Virus record (IMG/VR): IMGVR_UViG_3300048672_001472
Coordinates: 1 to 27,540 of that record
Length of the DNA stretch: 27,540 bases
Direction: 5' to 3' (one strand)
DNA from: a virus
Shown here: one piece after another, positions 13,988 through 21,145 of the stretch
How the letters are laid out: each line of letters begins with the position of its first letter
Position numbering within the stretch: the stretch's first letter is position 1
Program-made: the position numbers and the translations under genes
The notes under the pieces: model-generated
Told to the model about the DNA's origin: nothing
Database searches by the model: none
Seen by the model: only the letters and a program-made list of their open reading frames with translations

Positions 13988-14869
13988 ATGAGTACATTCG
14001 CGGTAAAAATAACACAAATTGTAGTACATCCTCATCCAGACGCGGACTCTTTAGAAATTGCACAGGCTGCAGATTACTTATCAGTAGTTCGTAAAGGCCA
14101 ATATCAAACTGGTGATCGAGTGGCATACATACCAGAAAATGCTATTGTTCCAACTTGGTTACTCCGCCACATAGATATGTGGGACGATGAAAAACAAAAA
14201 GGTAGATTATCTGGGTCGTTTGGGAATAAAGTAATTCCAAGACGGTTGCGCGGGGTAGTTAGTCAAGGACTTTGTGTTCAGTTATCCCCAGTCCCAACCA
14301 CCCCTAGTATCACCGATCCGCAATACGCTGATGATCAATGGATTCTCCCATTGGATAATTGCGATACTTGTATAGTGATAGACGATCAAGATGTTAGTGA
14401 ATTATTAGGCGTTAGTAAATGGGAACCACCAGTACCTGTTCATTTAGCGGGTGAGGTGTTTAATGTGGGCTCATCATACACCATAAATTTCGATGTGGAG
14501 AATATTAAGGCATATCCTAATGTGTTCATTCCTGGTGAAGAAGTTATCATGACAGAGAAAATACATGGCTGCGCATCTTTTCACACATTATTAGATACTG
14601 TGGAGTTTGGACTAATAACAATTGGGCGAGTAGTAGATGAACGATTAAAAGTTCATGTTAAGTCTATGGATATTCAAACCCACGAAATTCAGTTTAATGA
14701 AGTGTTGGGTTGGTCATCCCAACCCAACATCGATAATTGGTATGAATTGGAAACAGAGGATGGTACTATAATGAAATTGACGGGTAACCATCCGGTGTGG
14801 CTTCCTGACATCAACGCATATCGCAGAGTTGATGAATTAGTTGGTAATGAATCCATCACCATGGACTGA
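13988..14869 (+). CDS. Rnl5-like RNA ligase N-terminal part fused to an N-terminal split intein
   Basis: Residues 1-194 are the N-terminal part of an Rnl5 (Deinococcus DraRnl)-like RNA ligase: an OB-type domain (FAVKITQIVVHPHPDADSLE, VVRKGQYQTGDRVAYIPE) and the start of the adenylyltransferase domain up to the nucleotidylation motif EKIHG, with Lys191 the expected AMP-accepting residue. Residue 195 (Cys, codon 14570-14572) begins an intein: block A CASFHTLL and block B GTIMKLTGNHPVW with the TxxH-type histidine. The frame stops 99 residues into the intein. The rest of intein and ligase is encoded from 15742. SD AGGA precedes ATG 13988. Protein trans-splicing should rebuild a ~400-residue ligase. 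Confidence 0.9.
   Translation: MSTFAVKITQIVVHPHPDADSLEIAQAADYLSVVRKGQYQTGDRVAYIPENAIVPTWLLRHIDMWDDEKQKGRLSGSFGNKVIPRRLRGVVSQGLCVQLSPVPTTPSITDPQYADDQWILPLDNCDTCIVIDDQDVSELLGVSKWEPPVPVHLAGEVFNVGSSYTINFDVENIKAYPNVFIPGEEVIMTEKIHGCASFHTLLDTVEFGLITIGRVVDERLKVHVKSMDIQTHEIQFNEVLGWSSQPNIDNWYELETEDGTIMKLTGNHPVWLPDINAYRRVDELVGNESITMD
14570..14866 (+). other. N-terminal split-intein half (99 aa)
   Basis: Starts with Cys1 directly after the KIHG nucleotidylation motif and holds splicing blocks A and B (TGNHPVW). There is no endonuclease or linker domain and the chain ends ~15 residues after block B, a normal length for the N half of a naturally split intein. Confidence 0.9.
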
Positions 14870-14893
14870 AAAAGTTCACTGAACTTTTTCAGT
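14865..14893 (+). terminator. Perfect 13-bp hairpin at the end of the intein N half gene
   Basis: ACTGAAAAAGTTC (14865-14877), loop ACT, and its exact complement (14881-14893). The TGA stop lies in the left arm. There is no downstream T tract outside the stem, so it could be a terminator, an RNA-stability element, or a cassette boundary. Confidence 0.6.
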
Positions 14894-14921
14894 ATAAATA
14901 CTCTCTTTATAAAGAGAGTAT
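14893..14921 (+). promoter_or_regulatory. Late-type promoter overlapping a 24-bp palindrome that covers the endonuclease SD
   Basis: TATAAATAC at 14893-14901 overlaps the left arm of a perfect 24-bp palindrome (14898-14921). The right arm contains GAGAG, the likely SD for ATG 14925. Read-through RNA would form the hairpin and hide the SD. RNA started ~6 nt after the box would lose most of the left arm. The same plan is established for T4 intron endonuclease genes. Confidence 0.65.
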
Positions 14922-14924
14922 CAT

Positions 14925-15770
14925 ATGGATATTTGTCCGCATTGTAACAACGAAGTAAAAAAATTATCAAGTCATTTAAAATATTGTTCCAGCTACAAAG
15001 AGTGGTATTCGGTTAATATCACCAAGGATATGTTATTGTTGGAGTATGTGAATGGCGGGAAGTCCGCAAATGAAATATCCAAGCAATTAGGCCTACCTTC
15101 TAGCACCACTATAAACAGAGCATTAACCAAGTTCGGGATTGCTAAACGCGGGATATCCGAATCCAGAAAAATGGATAGATGTAGAGACCAGTCAGAGGCT
15201 ACTAATCTATCTAGGTATGGCGTGAGGCATAATATGTGTAATGACCACCCCAGTAGAATAGCGTGGCAACTAAGATTGTTTAGTGAAGAAGGGATTACCA
15301 ACGTATTCCAGCGAGAGTCAGTAAAGCAAAAAATCGCCAATGCTATTAGGAACTCCACTGGTGGTGTAAATGGGAGTAGAATATCAAGTATTCATAGATT
15401 GGTATACAACACCCTACTGTCGTATGGTATATCGGTAATTAATGAATATAATATCCCAAATACCAAATACTGGTATGATATATTGGTAGTCGGTACCAAC
15501 AAAATAATAGAGGTTAATGGTGATTTCTATCACGCAAATCCCATTAAGTATGTATCTACTGATATCCTACATTTTCGTCGTGATGATGCGCATTTGGCAT
15601 CTGATTTGTGGAATAAAGACAAAGTCAAGAATGGTACAGCTAAACAATTGGGATTTGATGTGTTGGTGGTGTGGGAGTGTGACATCCGTACTCAATTTGA
15701 GTCAACTATCGATACCATTTTAAATTTTATAGGAGAGGTAAATGAAGATAAGCAAGTTGAAGTCGGTTAG
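14925..15770 (+). CDS. EDxHD (Vsr-like) homing endonuclease between split-intein halves
   Basis: 281 residues. N-terminal zinc-finger-like CPHCNNEVKKLSSHLKYC; a helix-turn-helix (YVNGGKSANEISKQLGLPSS); a linker with NLSRYGVRHN as in the other EDxHD genes here; and a Vsr-type nuclease core YDILVVGTNKIIEVNGDFYH, then LWNKDKVKNGTAKQLGFDVL ending VVWECD. The order Asp, Glu, (G)D-x-x-H, then Lys and W-E is that of the endonucleases described in fractured, split-intein genes (Dassa et al. 2009) and of I-Bth0305I. It sits exactly between the two halves of the ligase intein, replacing the endonuclease domain a normal intein would carry. Its 3' end overlaps the ligase C-part start by 29 bp. Confidence 0.88.
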   Translation: MDICPHCNNEVKKLSSHLKYCSSYKEWYSVNITKDMLLLEYVNGGKSANEISKQLGLPSSTTINRALTKFGIAKRGISESRKMDRCRDQSEATNLSRYGVRHNMCNDHPSRIAWQLRLFSEEGITNVFQRESVKQKIANAIRNSTGGVNGSRISSIHRLVYNTLLSYGISVINEYNIPNTKYWYDILVVGTNKIIEVNGDFYHANPIKYVSTDILHFRRDDAHLASDLWNKDKVKNGTAKQLGFDVLVVWECDIRTQFESTIDTILNFIGEVNEDKQVEVG

Positions 15771-15855
15771 AAAAATAGACCACGATTCTAATAGATACGA
15801 TATAGAAGTAGCCAACACATCCAACTTTTTTGCTGATGGGGTGTTGGTACATAAT
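15742..15855 (+). other. C-terminal split-intein half (38 aa)
   Basis: A 38-residue segment beginning at the start codon and ending HN immediately before Ser+1 of the ligase. The length is typical for C halves of natural split inteins, which supports efficient trans-splicing with 14570-14866. Confidence 0.9.
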
Positions 15856-16476
15856 TCGTTTTGTGCCATGAGTTACATTCCTGGTCTTAACCACACCGAA
15901 GCGTTTGATGGTAATTTTATTGTGTATTCCAAAGGGTTGGGAGCGCAAGGGTTAGTATTCAAAGACAATGAGAAAAACGCCAATAATGCGTATGTTAAAA
16001 TGTTTAAGCAGTATAAACAAAACATACTCGATGTTCATGATGCATTTGGGTTGGATGATACTACCCAAATTACTATTTTGGGTGAAGTATTTGGTCCTGT
16101 TCAGGATTTGAAGTACTCATTTTCTGATCTTCAGTTTAGAGTATTTGATGTATACATCGGACGTCCTCGGTATTCAGATGAATTAAGTTGGTTTGTGTCA
16201 AAAGGAACAACACTCGCTGTATGTAAGTCATTTGGTATTCCCACAGTGCCATTGTTGTACCAAGGTCCATTTTCAGCAGAGATGCTCGAATTATATACGA
16301 ATGGTGTTGAACAAGTATCGGGAACAGAAGCTCACATCCGTGAAGGTGTTGTAGTTAGTCCGATAGAAGAACGTCAATGCAACACTCATCGAAATAATCT
16401 AGGTAGAGTGTTGTTGAAGTCTGTATCTAATGATTATTTGTTGAGAAAGTCGTCAACAGCAACTGAATATAACTAA
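15742..16476 (+). CDS. C-terminal split intein fused to RNA ligase C-terminal part
   Basis: Residues 1-38 are the C-terminal intein half: SNRYDIEVANTSNFFADGVL then VHN, i.e. blocks F and G ending in His-Asn. The next residue, Ser39, is the +1 extein residue. From there the chain continues the ligase with SFCAMSY (the residues normally following KxHG or KxDG in Rnl5/Rnl2-type enzymes), FIVYSKGLGAQGLVF (motif III region), ILGEVFGPVQDL (motif IIIa/IV region), and HIREGVVVSP...RVLLKSVSNDYL (motifs IV-V; EGVV and LLKS are typical). SD AGGAGAGG sits just before ATG 15742. Mature C-extein is 206 residues. Confidence 0.92.
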   Translation: MKISKLKSVRKIDHDSNRYDIEVANTSNFFADGVLVHNSFCAMSYIPGLNHTEAFDGNFIVYSKGLGAQGLVFKDNEKNANNAYVKMFKQYKQNILDVHDAFGLDDTTQITILGEVFGPVQDLKYSFSDLQFRVFDVYIGRPRYSDELSWFVSKGTTLAVCKSFGIPTVPLLYQGPFSAEMLELYTNGVEQVSGTEAHIREGVVVSPIEERQCNTHRNNLGRVLLKSVSNDYLLRKSSTATEYN

Positions 16477-16485
16477 GGAGCCTAT

Positions 16486-16653
16486 ATGTCTATTACCGTC
16501 GAGATAAAAATCAATAAATTGGAGACATTGGTCACAGCTATGAAAATTCAGATATCTCGGTTGGATCATGAGTGCAAACGACAGGAGGTGATCAACAAAC
16601 GATTATCTGAACGCATTACTATGTTGACCAATAAGGTAGACGCGAAGAAGTAA
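16486..16653 (+). CDS. Small coiled-coil protein (55 aa)
   Basis: SD AAGGAG five nt before ATG 16486. Nearly the whole chain is amphipathic helix (IKINKLETLVTAMKIQISRL, then a second Lys/Arg-rich half), consistent with a small coiled coil. No family is recognised. It directly follows the RNA ligase gene. Confidence 0.65.
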   Translation: MSITVEIKINKLETLVTAMKIQISRLDHECKRQEVINKRLSERITMLTNKVDAKK

Positions 16654-16666
16654 GTATCCCTACCCA

Positions 16667-16722
16667 TTGATTTAACACATTAATCCCTGTATAATTTTAC
16701 TTAATTTACGGGGATTAATGTG
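16667..16722 (+). promoter_or_regulatory. Sigma70-like promoter inside a hairpin that masks the next start codon
   Basis: TTGATT (16667-16672), 17 bp, TATAAT (16690-16695). Arms CACATTAATCCC (16676-16687) and GGGATTAATGTG (16711-16722) pair perfectly over 12 bp; the right arm holds the GGG SD and the GTG start of the endonuclease gene. RNA started at ~16702 lacks the left arm, so only this promoter would yield an open start site. Confidence 0.7.
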
Positions 16723-17841
16723 AAATTAACCAAGAAAATGAAAGAATGGCTTTCTTTGAATACTAAAGAATGGCCAATTAAATGTAAAATGTGTGATAAT
16801 TTGGTTAAGTGGAATCCACAAGGTGGTAGTTTTAGAATTTATTGTGGACCTGAATGTGCTAAATCAGATAAGAAATCCCAATTGGATAAGGCCTCATTCA
16901 CTAAAATGAGCAATAGGAAGTTGGTTATCGAGGATATAGATAACACTCCCTCCAGGCTAAGCACTCAATACAAACAAGATAGATTTATTCGTAAGGCAAT
17001 AGCAGTACATGGAGATGAGTATGACTACTCTATGGTAGAATACTCATCTCCTGATACACCAGTGATTATCATCTGCTCACTACATGGGGCGTTTACTCAA
17101 TCCCCAAACGCCCATATAAATCAATCTTGTGGTTGTAGATTGTGTGCACGACTTAAACAAAAAGATAATTGTATGATGCAGTATGGGGTAGACCACCATT
17201 TTAAAGATAGTAGATGTAGAGAAAAAATTAAACAAACTAATTTAGAAAGACATGGGCACGAAAATCCACTTGGATCCCCTATTATCAAGGAGAAGCGGAA
17301 ATCTACTAATTTAGACAAACATGGAACTGAATATCATACACAAAAACACATGATAGCTATTCTTCCTCTTTTAAATAACCCAGAATGGCTATCAGACCAA
17401 TATATAACACAAAATAAAACCATCGTTCAAATAGCAAGTGAGTTAGGAATTAGCGGATTTGCTATTGGGTTGTATTTGAGAAAAGCTGGAATAGAAATAA
17501 AACTCAACTACTCCCAAAGCTATAAAGCCAACCAATGGCTCGATTCATTAGGAATACATATCAGAGAATATCAATATCACCCAACAAATAAACGACTAAA
17601 ATCAGATGGATACTGCCCACTAACAAATACTATTTATGAATTTAATGGTGATAGATGGCATGGAAATCCAGAAACACAACCACAAGATAAAATATTCCAC
17701 GGAGATATTACTTTTGGTGACAAATACAGAAATACCATTGAACGAGAAGAAGAGATTCTATCATTAGGATATAACTTAGTAGTTATGTGGGAGTCGGGAA
17801 GTACATATAAATACACTCATGAACTAGAGATTACTACATGA
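16720..17841 (+). CDS. EDxHD (Vsr-like) homing endonuclease with zinc-ribbon repeat
   Basis: 373 residues, start GTG 16720. Order of parts: Cys pairs CKMCDNLV...YCGPEC; a repeat of the type HGDEYDYSMVEY...IIICSLHGAFTQSP...CGCRLC (a recurrent module of phage endonucleases); NUMOD-like segments (MMQYGVDHHF, NLERHGHENPLGSP, NLDKHGTEYH); a helix-turn-helix (KTIVQIASELGISGFAIGLY); and a nuclease core LKSDGYCPLTNTIYEFNGDRWHGN...EEEILSLGYNLVVMWESG. The core motifs D, E, D-x-x-H and W-E match the EDxHD/Vsr fold. Its stop overlaps the next ATG (ACATGA), so it is compactly inserted. The host gene is unclear; no split gene is evident at its edges. Confidence 0.85.
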   Translation: MKLTKKMKEWLSLNTKEWPIKCKMCDNLVKWNPQGGSFRIYCGPECAKSDKKSQLDKASFTKMSNRKLVIEDIDNTPSRLSTQYKQDRFIRKAIAVHGDEYDYSMVEYSSPDTPVIIICSLHGAFTQSPNAHINQSCGCRLCARLKQKDNCMMQYGVDHHFKDSRCREKIKQTNLERHGHENPLGSPIIKEKRKSTNLDKHGTEYHTQKHMIAILPLLNNPEWLSDQYITQNKTIVQIASELGISGFAIGLYLRKAGIEIKLNYSQSYKANQWLDSLGIHIREYQYHPTNKRLKSDGYCPLTNTIYEFNGDRWHGNPETQPQDKIFHGDITFGDKYRNTIEREEEILSLGYNLVVMWESGSTYKYTHELEITT

Positions 17842-18569
17842 AATTTGTATCAAAAGCGCTAGACACTGATATAGCAGCAAGTGCTGCTGATATGACCGAT
17901 CGTATCCCGAATCAGTATGAGATAAAAAACATATCCAACAACCCACGCAAGCCGAAAAAACACAAATATCCAGTGAAATCCAGTAGTACAGGAAAGGTAT
18001 ATTGGAATCCAGTAGTGTATGAGTCGTTTAGTACCTATTTAATCAATGAGTCATCCGCTCTCAAATATGACGAGCAACTGACCGCACTACCAGAAGCAGT
18101 TATTGGTGAACTGAAAAAATTAATAAAGAAGGGTGCTTCTGACTTAAATCAGAACTGGGAAAATGCAGCGGAACTTGTTAATACAGCTTACCACATTTCG
18201 CGAATTCGTAGACCCACTCCGGAGCAGCGTGGGGCCTGGAAACAATATGAAGAACTAATTCGAGTTGGAGTGCAATCGTTATATGCTAATAGAGGTGCTA
18301 CTGCTGGATGGAGATCGTCATCGGTGATGTATGCAGAAAGTACATCACATCCAATATATGAAGGATCGAGATTTTTCGTTAAGATTCCGGGGTCAGTTGA
18401 TACTGAGATCGAAGCCGCGAGTATGGGCGAAGTTATAACTCAATTAACTAATAAATTCAGACATAAAGGCATTGCTTGTGAGGTGAAATATCGCACCGAA
18501 CATGGAGCAGTACTTCACCTCACAAAGAATCAAGAGGAATTAGACGAGATCGTGATACAAGAAGTTTAA
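17838..18569 (+). CDS. Probable virion-associated protein, unidentified
   Basis: 243 residues, ATG overlapping the endonuclease stop. A basic N-terminal arm (NNPRKPKKHKYPVK), then ESFSTYLINESSALKYDEQL, which resembles the capsid-targeting or prohead-protease sites of T4-type head proteins (I-N-E before SS). The remainder is helical, followed by a small alpha/beta C-terminal domain (RFFVKIPGSVDTEI...GIACEVKYRTEHGAVLHLT). No enzyme motif is recognised. The assignment to the virion rests on the cleavage-like motif shared with two other genes here and is weak. Confidence 0.65.
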   Translation: MKFVSKALDTDIAASAADMTDRIPNQYEIKNISNNPRKPKKHKYPVKSSSTGKVYWNPVVYESFSTYLINESSALKYDEQLTALPEAVIGELKKLIKKGASDLNQNWENAAELVNTAYHISRIRRPTPEQRGAWKQYEELIRVGVQSLYANRGATAGWRSSSVMYAESTSHPIYEGSRFFVKIPGSVDTEIEAASMGEVITQLTNKFRHKGIACEVKYRTEHGAVLHLTKNQEELDEIVIQEV

Positions 18570-18920
18570 TTATTTGTGTGACGATTGATAGGTAGTTGGA
18601 GTGTTCTGTTGTTCTACATCCTTGTGGACGGTATATGCGGCACCTAATAACGCCGATATTACAATAGATACTGTTGCTATTACTTTCCAAGTTTGAGTTA
18701 CTCTATCATTAAAGCTATGCGCTTGTTGAATTTGTGCCGCTAAGTCCGATAAGCTTTTAGTTGCGTTAGTAATCATATCATGTAAGGCAATGTTGTTAAA
18801 GTCTAATTTCTGTTGTAGTAATTGGTGATTTGTTTCACATTGATGCGCGTGTATCATTAACTCTCGCTCAATTGCTTGTATTTTCATATCCAAATCATGT
18901 AGGGCTTCTGGTGTTTCCAT
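18570..18920 (-). CDS. Coiled-coil protein with C-terminal membrane anchor
   Basis: 116 residues on the minus strand. A long heptad-like helix (residues ~5-70; ETPEALHDLDMKIQAIEREL at the start) leads to one transmembrane segment (TWKVIATVSIVISALLGAAY) and a short polar tail. It is one of few non-endonuclease genes on the minus strand and has its own TATAAATAC box 25 nt upstream. Its stop codon abuts the stop of the plus-strand gene with no base between. Function unknown; tail-anchored coiled coils in phages can act in lysis control, superinfection exclusion or as membrane organisers. Confidence 0.75.
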   Translation of the reverse strand: METPEALHDLDMKIQAIERELMIHAHQCETNHQLLQQKLDFNNIALHDMITNATKSLSDLAAQIQQAHSFNDRVTQTWKVIATVSIVISALLGAAYTVHKDVEQQNTPTTYQSSHK

Positions 18921-18945
18921 GTGTTTGTGAGTTTACGTTACTGCC

Positions 18946-18954
18946 GTATTTATA
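18946..18954 (-). promoter_or_regulatory. T4-late-like promoter box TATAAATAC (minus strand)
   Basis: Minus-strand TATAAATAC, 25 nt before the ATG at 18920. It matches the consensus of the other boxes fully. Confidence 0.6.
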
Positions 18955-18980
18955 TATTTAATGGTTTTCTTATCCTATTC

Positions 18981-19009
18981 TTGTCATTTGATTGACGATA
19001 TCGTATAAT
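18981..19009 (+). promoter_or_regulatory. Sigma70-like promoter of the DpdA-like gene
   Basis: TTGTCA (18981-18986), 17-bp spacer, TATAAT (19004-19009), close to consensus. The 10-bp palindrome ACGATATCGT in the spacer and the 12-bp palindrome GTTTATATAAAC right after the -10 box could be operator sites. Confidence 0.65.
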
Positions 19010-19041
19010 GTTTATATAAACTAGACAAAGGAATTTAATAT

Positions 19042-19881
19042 ATGATTCAATCCACAAAAACCCCCACCTTCTGTCCAATTGCTCCCACCGCGTATCTGGA
19101 ACATTATTGCTCGACCAGCACTACACATCTGGTATTGGCTCATCTAATAGACCGAGATGATGCTTATTGCTCATTTTATAAGCGAATGAGTGAGCGAGGT
19201 GATTATGTTATTTTAGACAACGGAGCATTCGAGCATAATACTCCATACGATCCCACTAGGTTGGTAGGATTAGGCAAGAAGTGTGGTGCTACTACTATAG
19301 TACTTCCTGACTATCCGTTTCAACCTGGGAAGAAAACTATTACTGGAGCAATTCGGTATGCTCCATTGTTTAAGGATGCTGGGTTTAGTACTCTCTTTGT
19401 TCCTCAATCGACTACCAATCATTTAGAGGATTGGATTGATGCTTATGTTTGGGCGACTAGCAATACCCACATGATCGATGCGATAGGGATGAGTATATTG
19501 GGTTGTCCTAACGCATTACCTCATATTCCTAAACAATATGCGAGAGTTGTAATGACCTCACTGTTGATTGATAGAGGATTATTTGCGTATAATATGTATC
19601 ATCATTATTTGGGATTAAATTGTGGATCCAACGTAGAGATTCCATCGCTTATTTCGATGAATGTGTTAGATTCATGTGATTCATCAGGACCTATCTGGTG
19701 GGGGATACAAGGAATTAGCTATAATCCGACTTATAGTGATTTTGCTGGGGTGAATAAAAAATACATTCGACCAGTAAATTTTGATGAACCATTATATGAC
19801 CAACCACATATAGCTCAAATTATTCAATTTAACTTAGATCGCACCATAGCGACATTTACCGACCCAGCAGCATATTTATAA
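19042..19881 (+). CDS. DpdA-like TGT-fold protein (7-deazaguanine transglycosylase candidate)
   Basis: 279 residues. Looks like the phage DpdA branch of the tRNA-guanine transglycosylase superfamily, which swaps guanine for a 7-deazaguanine base in DNA. Visible: YVILDNGAFE (residues 55-64, first catalytic-site Asp region), ATTIVLPD (83-90), a middle segment DAIGMSILG, YHHYLGL (186-192), and DSCDSSGPIWWG (210-221) near the end of the barrel. A QueE-like enzyme 4 kb downstream could supply the precursor. SD AAAGGAA and a near-consensus promoter precede it. Alternatively it is a TGT-like protein of other specificity; the assignment was made by motif spacing only. Confidence 0.7.
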   Translation: MIQSTKTPTFCPIAPTAYLEHYCSTSTTHLVLAHLIDRDDAYCSFYKRMSERGDYVILDNGAFEHNTPYDPTRLVGLGKKCGATTIVLPDYPFQPGKKTITGAIRYAPLFKDAGFSTLFVPQSTTNHLEDWIDAYVWATSNTHMIDAIGMSILGCPNALPHIPKQYARVVMTSLLIDRGLFAYNMYHHYLGLNCGSNVEIPSLISMNVLDSCDSSGPIWWGIQGISYNPTYSDFAGVNKKYIRPVNFDEPLYDQPHIAQIIQFNLDRTIATFTDPAAYL

Positions 19882-19910
19882 CACTCAACTTCATTCCAAG
19901 GAAGGAATAT

Positions 19911-20477
19911 ATGTATCTTAACCCAAATCAAGCAATACAAGAAGGATGGATCACCTTTCCATCGTGGATGGACAAAGATTTTCGAGATAAGTGCATTCAG
20001 CCGAATGCACTGGACTTTACTGCAGATTATATGCACTCTCCTGATGGAGGTGGGTTAATATTATCAGAAACTCGTAAAGTAATGAGACCGTTGATTCCAA
20101 CATTACCACACATTCTTAATGATGATACGGAGTATTTCCCAATAGAGTCAAACACGTATGTGGATGTTACTTCAGATTTCTATGTATCGATTCCTCCTGG
20201 TGTTGCTGCATTGATGATCATCCGATCTACACTGAATCGAAATGGGTTGTTTATTACCAGTGGCCTATTTGACTCGGGATATTCTGGGTCGGTGGGGTGT
20301 GCTTTACACAATCGCGGACCAATTGCATATATCGCTCCTCATACCAGAATAGGACAAATTATATTTGTTAAGTCAGAAGATAGCGGATTGTTATATTCTG
20401 GGTCGTATAATCACGCACAAAACACACATTGGAGTGGAGAACTCAATCGTCCATCGATGGTACATGCTCCTAAATAG
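19911..20477 (+). CDS. dUTPase/dCTP-deaminase superfamily protein
   Basis: 188 residues with strong SD AAGGAAGG. Trimeric dUTPase-fold motifs: IIRSTLNRNG (Arg105-Ser106), LFDSGYSG (Asp121, the position of the dUTPase general base), ALHNRG, and RIGQIIF. The C-terminal YSGSYNHAQNTHWS recalls the YxGKYQxQ tail of dCTP deaminases. However, the deaminase catalytic Glu (in the family's GxIVLE strand) appears to be Ala131 here, so dUTP or dCTP hydrolysis seems more likely than deamination. It would lower dUTP or supply dUMP for phage DNA synthesis. Confidence 0.85.
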   Translation: MYLNPNQAIQEGWITFPSWMDKDFRDKCIQPNALDFTADYMHSPDGGGLILSETRKVMRPLIPTLPHILNDDTEYFPIESNTYVDVTSDFYVSIPPGVAALMIIRSTLNRNGLFITSGLFDSGYSGSVGCALHNRGPIAYIAPHTRIGQIIFVKSEDSGLLYSGSYNHAQNTHWSGELNRPSMVHAPK

Positions 20478-20486
20478 GATATAATA

Positions 20487-20882
20487 ATGAAACATTCAAT
20501 CTTAACGTACAAGACGATATCAGAGGCTGCAAAGCAATCAAGCTCACCGGTTGAACGGGATTTGGGATATTTTATGTCTCAGTTAATACAACACGTGGAA
20601 CAATTAGAGCAGACCTCAATACCGCAGACCACGAAGCAATATCATCAAAAATCGCCAATTACTGAGCGTATGCGGAAATCTGCTGATGCTGTGTATTTGG
20701 TAACGGATGCTCAGGTAGCCGATGATATTAGTAATCAATTAGTAACTGCAGCTAATCGAATAGACGAGTTAGAATCTACCATGAAGTCTTTGTTAGATCC
20801 GTTGGCTAACTCCAACAAACCATCAAATGACACCATCCATGCTGCATTAGCAGTGTGGTTTAACACTGAAGTAAGGACATAA
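20487..20882 (+). CDS. Hypothetical helical protein (131 aa)
   Basis: SD AGGA before ATG 20487, directly after the dUTPase-like gene. Mostly helical with coiled-coil propensity (YFMSQLIQHVEQLEQ; ANRIDELESTMKSLLDPL). No recognised family, Cys pairs or membrane segment. Possibly a small accessory or virion protein. Confidence 0.7.
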   Translation: MKHSILTYKTISEAAKQSSSPVERDLGYFMSQLIQHVEQLEQTSIPQTTKQYHQKSPITERMRKSADAVYLVTDAQVADDISNQLVTAANRIDELESTMKSLLDPLANSNKPSNDTIHAALAVWFNTEVRT

Positions 20883-20884
20883 TT

Positions 20885-21133
20885 ATGAAAGTTATAACAA
20901 TATCAGCCGAAACCGCTCATAACTTGTTGATGTTTATGAATTCACCACAAGTTACTGACATCATCCCATCTTTTACTCACCCACAGCAATTGGACATTGT
21001 AAAGAATATGGGTGAGCTGGAATCCGCCTTAATTAGAGCGGATGTAATATCAGGTCGCGATAAACAAATGAATCCCAGACGAAATGAACCGGGAATGGGC
21101 CCTATCGTAGATGATAGTTCTTCTTTTGTATAA
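20885..21133 (+). CDS. Hypothetical protein (82 aa)
   Basis: SD AAGGA, start 2 nt after the previous stop. The N-terminal two thirds is helical (SAETAHNLLMFMNSPQVTDI...MGELESALIRADVI); the tail is polar with GMGPIVDDSSSFV. Not recognised. Confidence 0.65.
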   Translation: MKVITISAETAHNLLMFMNSPQVTDIIPSFTHPQQLDIVKNMGELESALIRADVISGRDKQMNPRRNEPGMGPIVDDSSSFV

Positions 21134-21145
21134 GGTTATATTAAT

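Noticed and set aside
15517-15723. Plus-strand frame inside the EDxHD endonuclease
   Set aside because: Shadow frame with no SD; the overlapping nuclease motifs are clear in the main frame.
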